Positions 15,449-22,247 of a stretch of DNA of 22,247 bases are shown here, piece by piece. The position numbers and the translations under genes were made by a program. The notes beneath the pieces are model-generated. The model saw nothing but the letters and a program-made list of their open reading frames with translations. It was not told the origin of the DNA and did not search any database. Each line of letters begins with the position of its first letter. Within the stretch, counting starts at the first letter, position 1. The stretch spans positions 1-22,247 of the forward strand of contig CABSMV010000020.1 in the NCBI GenBank assembly GCA_902478935.1. Direction: 5' to 3'. This stretch comes from an uncultured Collinsella sp. Lineage in GTDB: Bacteria; Actinomycetota; Coriobacteriia; Coriobacteriales; Coriobacteriaceae.

Positions 15449-16720
15449 GTGAACACGAGCGCCTTCTATGACGTCCTGGTAATCGGCGGCGGGGCTTCGG
15501 GCCTCGCCGCCGCCATTACGGCCGCACGCGCTGGCAAAAGCGCCTGCATCGTTGAGCGCGATGTCGCCTGCGGCCTTAAGCTCCTTGCGACCGGCAACGG
15601 CCGCTGCAACCTCTCCAACGAATCGATTGATCCACAGCGGTATAACCACCCCGCATTCGTCGAATCCGTCATGGGCCCCCAGCCCGAACAAGAGCTTATG
15701 GGTTTCTTCTCCTCGCTGGGCATCATGACAACCTCCGAGGAAGGCCGGCTGTACCCGCGCTCCCTTCGCGCCGAATCGGTGCGCGACGCACTTCTCAATG
15801 TTTGCGACCGCCTGGGTATCACCTTAATCTGCGGAGTCAACGTTGCCTCGGCGCACAAAGCTTCCGAAGGCTGGACACTCCAAATAGACCGTCCAGCGCG
15901 GGCACTCAAGGCAAAAAAGCACGATGACCGAAAATCGGAGCTCCGCTCGCTTCGGAAAGCGCTCGCCGATGCCCCTCGCAAGAACGTGGCCCTGCAGGCA
16001 CATGCCGTTATTATCGCCACGGGCGGCGACCCCACCGGTATCGCCGATACGTTTCGCCTCCCCCTCACTTCGCTGCGCCCCATTCTCTGCCCCGTATCGG
16101 CAACGGTCGTCGGCGATTGGGCGGCACTCAAGACGTTGGATGGCCTGCGCGTCCGCGCCCGCTTGACGCTCGCTCGCAATCATAATGAGCTCTGGCACGA
16201 AGACGGTGAAGTCCTGTTTCGAACCTTCGGTATCTCGGGCGTCGCTGCCTTCAACCTCTCCCGTCGTATCCAGCGCGGCGATACGATCCTGCTCGACGTT
16301 TTCCCCGACCTCTCTAAAGACGAGTTGCTCGATATGCTTAACCGGCGCGTTGAACTGCTCGGCGGCTTTTCGCCCCGCAATCCCCGTTGGCTCGACGGTA
16401 TGCTTGCCCCGCAACTCTCCCGCGTCGTCTGCGCAGCGTTCGAGCAGTGCCATCCAGGCTCCAACGATGTCATCCACCTGGTCTCGATCCTCAAGCACTT
16501 TAAGTTGCTCGTCGAAGGAACCGCCGAGGAGCGCTCGGCGCAGGTCACGCGTGGCGGCATATCTATCGAATGCGTCTCGGTACCCGATCTTTGCGTGAGC
16601 AGCGCCACGGGCGCCCCGCTTTACGTCTGCGGCGAAGCGCTCGACATCGACGCCGATTGCGGCGGCTTCAACCTTGCATGGGCTTGGCTCTCGGGCATTC
16701 GCGCTGCAAGCAGCCTGTAG
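15449..16720 (+). CDS. BaiN/HI0933-like FAD-dependent oxidoreductase
   Basis: Flavoprotein (423 aa) of the HI0933/YhiN/BaiN family, annotated elsewhere as NAD(P)/FAD-dependent oxidoreductase. The dinucleotide-binding motif GGGASG is at 13-18, the family motif TGNGRCNLSN at 48-57, and RTFGISG at 258-264. The C-terminal FAD-contact region (YVCGEALDIDADCGGFNLAWA) spans 392-412. Two features are atypical: a charged insertion (about 148-181), and replacement of the usual ATGGxSYPxxGSTGDG stretch by ATGGDPTGIADTFRLP (190-205). The GTG start directly abuts the mrp stop. One family member, BaiN, is implicated in gut bile-acid dehydroxylation, but most members have unknown substrates, so I do not assign that role. 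Confidence 0.85.
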   Translation: MNTSAFYDVLVIGGGASGLAAAITAARAGKSACIVERDVACGLKLLATGNGRCNLSNESIDPQRYNHPAFVESVMGPQPEQELMGFFSSLGIMTTSEEGRLYPRSLRAESVRDALLNVCDRLGITLICGVNVASAHKASEGWTLQIDRPARALKAKKHDDRKSELRSLRKALADAPRKNVALQAHAVIIATGGDPTGIADTFRLPLTSLRPILCPVSATVVGDWAALKTLDGLRVRARLTLARNHNELWHEDGEVLFRTFGISGVAAFNLSRRIQRGDTILLDVFPDLSKDELLDMLNRRVELLGGFSPRNPRWLDGMLAPQLSRVVCAAFEQCHPGSNDVIHLVSILKHFKLLVEGTAEERSAQVTRGGISIECVSVPDLCVSSATGAPLYVCGEALDIDADCGGFNLAWAWLSGIRAASSL

Positions 16721-16730
16721 CCGCGCAGTC

Positions 16731-16736
16731 TATAAT
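16731..16736 (+). promoter_or_regulatory. Consensus -10 element before the COG2509-type gene
   Basis: A perfect TATAAT lies 10 bp after the preceding stop codon, but no recognisable -35 lies 16-19 bp upstream. If active, transcription would start near 16743 and run at once into the hairpin at 16751-16774. Confidence 0.35.
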
Positions 16737-16750
16737 CAAAAACGCATTCG

Positions 16751-16782
16751 GGCCGTCTGGGATACCGGACGGCCTCTTTCTT
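16751..16782 (+). terminator. Rho-independent terminator after the mrp operon
   Basis: GGCCGTCTGG (16751-16760) pairs with CCGGACGGCC (16765-16774) over 10 bp with one T-G pair and a GATA tetraloop. It is followed by TCTTTCTT. It should end the mrp-flavoprotein transcript, or attenuate transcription into the next gene, whose RBS begins about 6 nt later. Confidence 0.75.
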
Positions 16783-16800
16783 GCCTCTAAGGAGACCTCG

Positions 16801-18441
16801 ATGATCGAAATCACCCAAGTCAACGCGTCGCTCGATGAAGCCGGCGATGAAAATGCCTGCCTCATTGTTGGCAAGCGAGTCGCCAAGCGCGTCCTACGTT
16901 GCAAGGACTCCGAGATTAAGTCCATCGAGCTCCACCGCAAGTCAATCGACGCTCGCAAAAAACGAGACGTCCATTTTATCCTGAGCTTTCGTGTTGAGCT
17001 GACTAGTCCCCACCTCGAACGAGAAGCGGTCGACGGCGTTTCCGAGCGTGACCGCTCGCGCGTACGCGCAATAGAAGACGATGGGTCTTCATTCCCCACC
17101 CCCGTCTCCGACGCACCTCAAGAACGCCCTGTCGTTGTCGGCGCCGGATGCGCCGGCCTTTTCGCTGCGCTTACGCTCGCCGAAGCAGGTCTTAAGCCCT
17201 TGCTCATCGAGCGCGGCGACCCGGCATTTCGCCGCTCGCATGCAATCGACCTCTTTCTAAAGGAGCGCATCCTCGACCCCGAGAGTAATATCCAGTTTGG
17301 TCTGGGCGGCGCGGGGACCTTCTCGGACGGCAAGCTCAATACAGGAACAAAAAATCCCGCCCATCGCCTTATCCTCGAAACCTTCGTCGAGGCGGGTGCG
17401 CCCCGCGATATTCTGTGGGATGCCAAGCCGCACATTGGCTCCGACATCCTTCCCACGGTTGTCACCGCTATATCCCAGCGCATCGAGCAGCTCGGAGGTG
17501 TCGTCCGTTATCGAACAAAGCTCGTCGACATTCACATCGACGCGTCTGGCGCCATTACCGGTATTGATGTCCAATCGTCCCAAGACGCCGCTTGCGAGCC
17601 AATCGAGACAAAGCACCTCATCCTCGCCTGCGGGCATTCTGCTCGCGATATTTTTGAGCTCCTTAAGGACCACAACGTGGCCCTCGCACAAAAGACCTTT
17701 GCCATGGGCGTTCGCATCGAGCATCCGCAGCGCGACATCGACCGAGCCCAATATGGAGCCTCGGCGGGACATCCAGCGCTCGGGGCGGCCCCTTACAAAC
17801 TTGTTGCCCATCTTCCCAACGGCCGCAGCGTGTTCTCGTTTTGCATGTGCCCCGGCGGACAGGTTGTCGCCGCCTCTTCCGAGCAGGGCCACCTGTGCGT
17901 CAACGGTGCCAGCCTCAATGCCCGCGACGGACGCAACGCAAATGCCGCCTTGCTCGTTAACGTCACGCCTGAGGACCTTCCCAACGATGACCCGCTCGCC
18001 GGCATCGAGCTCCAGCGTGCCTGCGAGGCGGCCGCCTATCGCCTGGGCGGTTCCAACTGGAACGCACCGGCACAACTCGTCGGAGATTTCCTCGCAGGAC
18101 GCGTCAGCAAGGCGCCCGGAAAGGTAAAGCCCACCTATCCGCTCGGTGTGACCTGGACGGCAATTGACGAAGCCCTGCCGCAGCATATCGTCGAGTCGCT
18201 CCGCCTGGGACTTCCCCTACTCGGAAAAAAGCTACGAGGCTACGACCGCCCCGATGCCGTTCTTACCGGCGTGGAGACTCGTTCAAGCTCACCGGTCACT
18301 GTCACCCGAGACCGAACGTGCCATGCCGTGTCGACCCCGGGCCTCTACCCTTGTGGTGAGGGAGCTGGATATGCCGGCGGCATCATGAGCGCAGCCACCG
18401 ACGGCATCCGTTGTGCCGAAGCCCTGATCGCAGACCTCTAA
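16801..18441 (+). CDS. FAD-dependent dehydrogenase, COG2509 type
   Basis: Predicted cytosolic flavoprotein (546 aa) resembling the uncharacterised FAD-dependent dehydrogenases of COG2509. An N-terminal domain of about 105 residues, with a basic segment KSIDARKKRDVHFILSF (48-64), precedes the FAD-binding motif VVVGAGCAG (111-119). The family-typical GLGGAGTFSDGKLNTGTKN lies at 167-185. A second nucleotide-contact region YPCGEGAGYAGGIMSAATDG is near the C-terminus. The ATG at 16801 has AAGGAG 6 nt upstream. A longer in-frame reading back to 16570 overlaps the previous gene and crosses the terminator, so it is rejected. It is separated from the other flavoprotein gene by a terminator but may share read-through. 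The substrate is unknown. Confidence 0.87.
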   Translation: MIEITQVNASLDEAGDENACLIVGKRVAKRVLRCKDSEIKSIELHRKSIDARKKRDVHFILSFRVELTSPHLEREAVDGVSERDRSRVRAIEDDGSSFPTPVSDAPQERPVVVGAGCAGLFAALTLAEAGLKPLLIERGDPAFRRSHAIDLFLKERILDPESNIQFGLGGAGTFSDGKLNTGTKNPAHRLILETFVEAGAPRDILWDAKPHIGSDILPTVVTAISQRIEQLGGVVRYRTKLVDIHIDASGAITGIDVQSSQDAACEPIETKHLILACGHSARDIFELLKDHNVALAQKTFAMGVRIEHPQRDIDRAQYGASAGHPALGAAPYKLVAHLPNGRSVFSFCMCPGGQVVAASSEQGHLCVNGASLNARDGRNANAALLVNVTPEDLPNDDPLAGIELQRACEAAAYRLGGSNWNAPAQLVGDFLAGRVSKAPGKVKPTYPLGVTWTAIDEALPQHIVESLRLGLPLLGKKLRGYDRPDAVLTGVETRSSSPVTVTRDRTCHAVSTPGLYPCGEGAGYAGGIMSAATDGIRCAEALIADL

Positions 18442-18468
18442 CGCACGAATTCCAGCGCGCAAAAGACA

Positions 18469-18502
18469 CAGGCCCCGAGCTCCACAGGGAACTCGGGGCC
18501 TG
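18469..18502. terminator. Bidirectional terminator between convergent genes
   Basis: An exact 11-bp inverted repeat (CAGGCCCCGAG 18469-18479 and CTCGGGGCCTG 18492-18502) lies between the flavoprotein stop (18441) and the uvrB stop (18507). T-rich flanks occur on both sides: TTCGCTATTTCTT on the plus strand and TGTCTTTTG on the minus strand. It can serve both converging transcripts. Confidence 0.85.
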
Positions 18503-18506
18503 TTCG

Positions 18507-20747
18507 CTATTTCTTAAACCGTGCACCCTGGCGTTTTCTGCCCGATGCGAACGTGGAACCTTTGCGGGCCTGCGAACGTAAGCGCTCGATCGTCTCGTCC
18601 TCAGACGCACCCTCGAGCATCGCCCGAATCTGAACGACGGCATCGCGCAGGCGCGCCGCCTCCTCAAAGTCCATGGCGGCAGAAGCGTTGCGCATATCCT
18701 CTTCCATGGTTTCGACGATCCGCACAAGTTCATCATGTGGCAGTTCCTCGAGCTGCTCGGCAAGCGTCTGCTCGGACGACACCGTCTCCGGCGCAGCGCC
18801 CTCGCCGTTTTCATCGGGCGTATAGAATGCGCCGTGGCCCAACGAATCGCCCTTCGAACGCCCCTTGGAGCCAACGGTTTTCTCCGCCTCGGCAATGAAG
18901 CTCGAGATGTCATTGATGGCCTTGCGAACCGTCTTGGGCACAATGCCGTGCTCTTCGTTATAGGCCATCTGGATCTCGCGTCGGCGCTGCGTCTCGTCGA
19001 TTGCCTCTCTCATCGAATCGGTCACGACGTCCGCGTACATAATGACTTCGCCGTCGGCATTACGGGCCGCACGACCAATCGTCTGAATCAGCGAACGGCG
19101 GTTGCGCAAGAAGCCTTCCTTATCGGCATCGAGAATTGCCACCAGTGAGACCTCGGGAAGATCCAAGCCCTCGCGAAGCAGGTTGATGCCAACGAGAACA
19201 TCGATCTTGCCCTCGCGCAGCGTTCGCAGGATCTCGACACGGTCCATTGTCGCCGTATCAGAATGCATGTAATTGACCTTAATGCCCGCATCAAGCAGAT
19301 GGTCGGTCAGGTCCTCGGCCATGCGCTTGGTCAACGTGGTCACCAGCACGCGCTCCTTGCGGGCAACGCGCTCGCGAATCTCGTCCTCAAGATCGTCAAT
19401 CTGACCGCGAACCGGACGCACGTCAATTTTTGGGTCGAGCAGACCGGTCGGACGAATAATCTGCTCAACGTCGTTCTGGCTAACCCGCAGCTCGTAATCG
19501 CCCGGCGTGGCCGAAACATAGATAAACTGGGGTATCCTTGCCTCAAACTCATCGAAACGAAGCGGGCGGTTATCGAGCGCCGAGGGCAGGCGAAAACCGT
19601 GTTCCACCAGCGTCACCTTACGCGAGCGGTCACCTTCGTGCATGCCGCGAATCTGCGGCACCGTCACATGGCTCTCATCGATGATGCAGAGCATGTCCTT
19701 AGGAAAGTAATCGATCAGGGTAAACGGCGGCTCACCCGGCTTGCGACCGTCCAGATGACGCGAGTAGTTCTCGATGCCGTTGCAAAAGCCCATCGTCTCG
19801 AGCATCTCAAGATCATAATCGGTGCGCTGCTGCAGACGCTGCGCCTCGAGCAACTTGTCGGTCGCCTTGAGCTCCGCCACGCGCTTCTCGCACTCTTCGC
19901 TGATCGATTTCAGAGCCGCCTTGACCTTCGGCTTCTCGGTCACGTAGTGCGATGCCGGCCATACGGGGATGGCCTCGTACTCACGCAGCATTTCACCGGT
20001 GACCTCATCGATCTCGGCAATCAGCTCAACCTCGTCGCCAAAGAACTCAAACCGCAACGGATGCTCGGCATAAGGCGGATACACGTCGACAACATCGCCG
20101 CGCACGCGGAAAGTGCCGCGTGCCAGGTCATAGTCATTGCGATCATATTGAATGTCGATAAGTGCATGGATAAAGTCATCACGCTCGAGCGGCACCTTCT
20201 TGTCGACGTTCGGAGCCAGACCCGCATAGTCCTCAGGAGAGCCAATGCCATAGATACACGAGACCGATGCGACAACGATCACATCGCGTCGAGAGAGCAG
20301 TGACGCGGTCGCCTGATGACGCAGCATCTCGACCTCTTCGTTAATCGAGGAGTCTTTCTCGATATATGTATCGCTTTGCGGCACATACGCCTCGGGCTGA
20401 TAGTAGTCGTAATACGAGACGAAGTAGACCACAGCGTTATTGGGAAAGAACTCTTTGAGCTCGCTCGCAAGCTGAGCGGCGAGCGTTTTATTCGGAGCCA
20501 TGACCAGCGTCGGCTTTCCCAGGGCCTCAATAGTCTTTGCCATCGTAAAGGTCTTGCCCGAACCAGTCACGCCCAGCAAAACCTGATAGCGGTCTCCGTC
20601 CCTCACGCCCTGCACAAGCGACTCAATGGCCTTAGGCTGGGAACCGGCAGGCTCATAGGGAGAAACGACTTCAAACGGCACCTCAGCGCCCTCAACGCCA
20701 AAGCGCTTAAGTTCACCACCAACGCGTTCTACTTCAAATTCCGCCAT
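18507..20747 (-). CDS. uvrB: UvrABC excinuclease subunit B
   Basis: DNA-damage verification helicase of nucleotide excision repair (746 aa). UvrA loads it and UvrC then incises. Walker A GVTGSGKT is at 59-66. The damage-probing beta-hairpin region SYYDYYQPEAYVPQSDTYIEK follows within the first 150 residues. The IDESHVT DEAD-like box lies mid-protein. The C-terminal helicase half contains GINLLREGLDLPEVSLV and QTIGRAARN. A UVR domain (MDFEEAARLRDAVVQIRAML, about 690-710) binds UvrC, and a basic tail (GRKRQGARFKK) ends the protein. The length is slightly above the usual 660-720 because of an acidic linker before the UVR domain. The ATG at 20747 has TAGGAG 5 nt upstream. It lies 51 bp after slt and is last in coaE-slt-uvrB. 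Confidence 0.98.
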   Translation of the reverse strand: MAEFEVERVGGELKRFGVEGAEVPFEVVSPYEPAGSQPKAIESLVQGVRDGDRYQVLLGVTGSGKTFTMAKTIEALGKPTLVMAPNKTLAAQLASELKEFFPNNAVVYFVSYYDYYQPEAYVPQSDTYIEKDSSINEEVEMLRHQATASLLSRRDVIVVASVSCIYGIGSPEDYAGLAPNVDKKVPLERDDFIHALIDIQYDRNDYDLARGTFRVRGDVVDVYPPYAEHPLRFEFFGDEVELIAEIDEVTGEMLREYEAIPVWPASHYVTEKPKVKAALKSISEECEKRVAELKATDKLLEAQRLQQRTDYDLEMLETMGFCNGIENYSRHLDGRKPGEPPFTLIDYFPKDMLCIIDESHVTVPQIRGMHEGDRSRKVTLVEHGFRLPSALDNRPLRFDEFEARIPQFIYVSATPGDYELRVSQNDVEQIIRPTGLLDPKIDVRPVRGQIDDLEDEIRERVARKERVLVTTLTKRMAEDLTDHLLDAGIKVNYMHSDTATMDRVEILRTLREGKIDVLVGINLLREGLDLPEVSLVAILDADKEGFLRNRRSLIQTIGRAARNADGEVIMYADVVTDSMREAIDETQRRREIQMAYNEEHGIVPKTVRKAINDISSFIAEAEKTVGSKGRSKGDSLGHGAFYTPDENGEGAAPETVSSEQTLAEQLEELPHDELVRIVETMEEDMRNASAAMDFEEAARLRDAVVQIRAMLEGASEDETIERLRSQARKGSTFASGRKRQGARFKK

Positions 20748-20798
20748 GGATACTCCTAACTCATACATCTGCAGTATATGCAGGCGGTGGGCTTAGTC

Positions 20799-21380
20799 CT
20801 ATACGAACCGATCGGGATAGAGGGTCTTATAGCGAACCCAGGCATTATTGACACGAACCAGATAAGCCTGCGTCTCGGGAAAGGTGATTGCATTATGAAG
20901 CGACGTGCTCTGCTGCGCCCATCCGTCGACATTGCCCATACCGGCGTTATAGGCGGCGATGGCACTATCCGTCGACCCGTTGAAATAGGTTAGAAGATAC
21001 GAGAGGTATGCGCACCCAAACTCGATATTCGTAGCCGGATCGTTAAGGTTGTCGGCCGAATACTCGCCACCGTCGACAAGGCCCTTGGCGATCATATCCT
21101 GGGCAGTCTCGGGCATCAGCTGCATCAATCCCTGAGCACCCTGATTCGATTCGGCGTTGGGATCCCAATTGGACTCCGACTTGATGACGGCACACACCAG
21201 ATATGGATCAAGATTGTGCGAAATGCTCGATTGCTTTACGTACTCCTCGTAGTCAATTGGATACAAAGGCTTAAAGAAAGCGGCAGGAGCATACGAGTAG
21301 ACGAGCGAAATAAGGCCGAAGACGAACACAACGGCAAGTGGCGCCACGCGATACCACGTAAAGAAACGTGTCCTAGACAT
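20799..21380 (-). CDS. Membrane-anchored lytic transglycosylase (SLT domain)
   Basis: Peptidoglycan-cleaving enzyme (193 aa) acting outside the membrane. A single N-terminal hydrophobic segment (about 12-33) acts as signal anchor, without an obvious signal-peptidase site or lipobox. The SLT/goose-lysozyme-like domain covers about 47-185: catalytic Glu in IKSESNW (E69), then GAQGLMQLMPETA (81-93), and AIAAYNAGMGNVDGW, all hallmarks of family 1 lytic transglycosylases. The ATG at 21380 overlaps the end of coaE by 8 bp and uses the AAGGAGGAGG run inside coaE as its ribosome site, implying coupled translation. The protein is compact, with no wall-binding module. Confidence 0.92.
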   Translation of the reverse strand: MSRTRFFTWYRVAPLAVVFVFGLISLVYSYAPAAFFKPLYPIDYEEYVKQSSISHNLDPYLVCAVIKSESNWDPNAESNQGAQGLMQLMPETAQDMIAKGLVDGGEYSADNLNDPATNIEFGCAYLSYLLTYFNGSTDSAIAAYNAGMGNVDGWAQQSTSLHNAITFPETQAYLVRVNNAWVRYKTLYPDRFV

Positions 21381-22014
21381 CGGCCTCCTCCTTATCCACT
21401 ACATCCCCGAAGCCATGGCGCACAAGCCATGCGTCCAGTTGTTCAAAGAGCGAGTTGTCGCCCGCCGCATTATCGATTACCGTCGTAGCGAGATTGCAAA
21501 GCGAAGCCTCATCAGGTTGGCATGCAGAGCGCGCATCAAAATCAAAGGGCTCCATACCACGATGAATAGCACGCGCGCGACGAACTGCTAAAGGAGCGCT
21601 GATAACCAGAATTTCATCAGCCAGGCCAAAAGCATCCTCAAAACCAGTCGGGGCAGAAACCTCGACAACCGCAAAGGGATAACGGGGAGACGAAACCGTA
21701 CAGCAAACCGGATCAAGAATCCTCAGTGACAGCTGATCGATGAGAACCGGATGAACGATGCCATTGAGCCGCGCAACTGTATCAGGAGAGACGAAAGCTC
21801 GAGCAGCGAGGACATTGCGGCGAATGCCGCCCTCCCCGTCCAGAATGTCCCAACCAAATTCTTCCGCGAGGGCATTGACGATATCCGAGCCTGGCACATA
21901 CAGCGATTTGGCAAGCTCATCCAGATCGATAAGCATGGCGCCATGAGATTCGAGATAGCGGCAGGCAGTCGACTTACCCGAAGCAATATTGCCCAAGACA
22001 TAAACGGTAAACAT
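21373..22014 (-). CDS. coaE: Dephospho-CoA kinase
   Basis: Last enzyme of coenzyme A synthesis (213 aa), phosphorylating the 3'-OH of dephospho-CoA's ribose. The P-loop is GNIASGKS (residues 8-15), a variant of the usual GxxGSGKS. LIDLDELAK follows at the position of the conserved Asp-x-Asp-type segment, and IVHPVL matches the family's HP motif. LEVISAP-like and RRARAIHRG segments resemble the lid region. The ATG at 22014 has GGAGG 5 nt upstream; the adjacent in-frame TTG at 22017 is too close to it. Divergence from textbook CoaE makes a related P-loop kinase conceivable. It heads the coaE-slt-uvrB unit. Confidence 0.85.
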   Translation of the reverse strand: MFTVYVLGNIASGKSTACRYLESHGAMLIDLDELAKSLYVPGSDIVNALAEEFGWDILDGEGGIRRNVLAARAFVSPDTVARLNGIVHPVLIDQLSLRILDPVCCTVSSPRYPFAVVEVSAPTGFEDAFGLADEILVISAPLAVRRARAIHRGMEPFDFDARSACQPDEASLCNLATTVIDNAAGDNSLFEQLDAWLVRHGFGDVVDKEEADV

Positions 22015-22045
22015 CAAGTCCTCCCTAACGCCAATGCGAGTTATT

Positions 22046-22078
22046 ATCGCGCAAATACAATAGAAGGACCCAAAATAC
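22046..22078 (-). promoter_or_regulatory. Candidate promoter region of coaE-slt-uvrB
   Basis: The minus strand offers TTGGCT, then 16 bp, then TATTGT, about 45 nt before the coaE start. A GATAAT nearer the gene is an alternative -10. Matches are only four of six per box and coordinates are approximate. A promoter is expected because a terminator lies immediately upstream. Confidence 0.3.
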
Positions 22079-22140
22079 AGCCAAACAGTAAGACAAGCTA
22101 AACGAAGGCGAGTTCTTGTATTACAGCTCTCCTTTAACGC

Positions 22141-22172
22141 AAAAAAGGGGGAGGCCGCGATGCCTCCCCCTT
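22141..22172 (-). terminator. Strong Rho-independent terminator of an off-window transcript
   Basis: AAGGGGGAGGC (22145-22155) pairs perfectly with GCCTCCCCCTT (22162-22172) around a 6-nt loop. In the minus direction the stem is followed by a run of T (22146-22141). It ends a transcript that enters from beyond the right edge and insulates coaE. Confidence 0.88.
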
Positions 22173-22173
22173 C

Positions 22174-22247
22174 TCAATTCCATGCGACGGCCCGGTGCCG
22201 TCCACCGGTCAGCGGCGCCCTGGCCTCCCACGGGCTGACCCCGCAGT
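22174..22247 (-). other. Very GC-rich 3' end of an unidentified minus-strand gene or RNA
   Basis: The last 74 bases are about 73% GC, above the rest of the window, and feed into the terminator. One minus-strand frame stays open from the edge to a TGA at 22176-22174 (ending HRAVAWN), compatible with the tail of a protein gene. The same stretch can also fold: GGTCAGC with GCTGACC, and GACGG with CCGTC, as a structured RNA would. I cannot match it to RNase P RNA, tmRNA, SRP RNA, 5S rRNA or a T-box by eye. Confidence 0.4.

Noticed and set aside
14612..15691. 359-codon minus-strand open frame
   Set aside because: Antisense to mrp and the start of the BaiN-like gene; no RBS or recognisable motif.
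16570..16800. Upstream extension of the COG2509-type gene
   Set aside because: It would overlap the previous flavoprotein gene and read through a terminator hairpin. ATG 16801 has a strong RBS and is conserved-looking.
20748..20798. Separate promoter or LexA box before uvrB
   Set aside because: A TATACT-like hexamer exists, but no -35 and no GAAC-N4-GTTC match. The 51-bp gap fits an operon with slt.
22174..22247. T-box or other riboswitch controlling coaE
   Set aside because: The canonical T-box antiterminator sequence is absent and no other riboswitch core was recognised. coaE is also about 130 bp past a terminator with its own possible promoter.
1..22247. CRISPR array, prophage, IS element, toxin-antitoxin, retron or defence system
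   Set aside because: No regularly spaced repeats, transposase, integrase, reverse transcriptase or defence-type domains were seen on either strand.

Overview
The window looks like one end of a draft contig from a high-GC (about 60% by eye), Gram-positive gut actinobacterium. A Collinsella-like member of the Coriobacteriia is my best guess. That placement is an inference from base composition, gene content and protein style, not from a search. The first 42 bases are not genomic: they match an Illumina Nextera index and transposase adapter. The true contig begins at about base 43, inside a gene. No rRNA, tRNA, CRISPR array, phage gene or insertion sequence is visible. Nearly all the content is housekeeping.

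Left part (43-4979, minus strand): a peptide-type ABC importer operon. It runs from a Tat-exported substrate-binding lipoprotein, through an intergenic hairpin, to an OppB-type permease, then to a fused OppC permease/OppD ATPase whose C-terminus is cut off by the contig end. A 363-bp regulatory region upstream holds a perfect 23-bp palindrome, a second inverted repeat, and two overlapping, divergent candidate promoters.

Middle (4980-12125, minus strand): the unit ybaK-murJ-uvrC (Cys-tRNA deacylase, lipid II flippase, excision nuclease subunit C), then uvrA as its own unit. UvrA is divergent from a plus-strand block.

Plus-strand block (12319-18441): an LTA-synthase-like membrane phosphoglycerol transferase; an Mrp/NBP35-type P-loop Fe-S protein with its own promoter; a BaiN/HI0933-type flavoprotein starting at the base after the mrp stop codon; and, past a terminator, a second FAD-dependent dehydrogenase of the COG2509 type.

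Right part (18507-22014, minus strand): coaE-slt-uvrB (dephospho-CoA kinase, membrane-anchored lytic transglycosylase, excision nuclease subunit B), convergent with the flavoprotein gene across a strong hairpin. A Rho-independent terminator at 22141-22172 ends an unidentified minus-strand transcript entering from beyond the right edge.

All three nucleotide excision repair genes (uvrA, uvrB, uvrC) therefore lie within 16 kb on one strand, in three separate transcription units, each mixed with or next to cell-envelope genes. I did not find a convincing new biological system. The most unusual items are the permease-ATPase fusion, the operator-like region before the peptide importer, the divergent BaiN-like flavoprotein and the very GC-rich right contig end.
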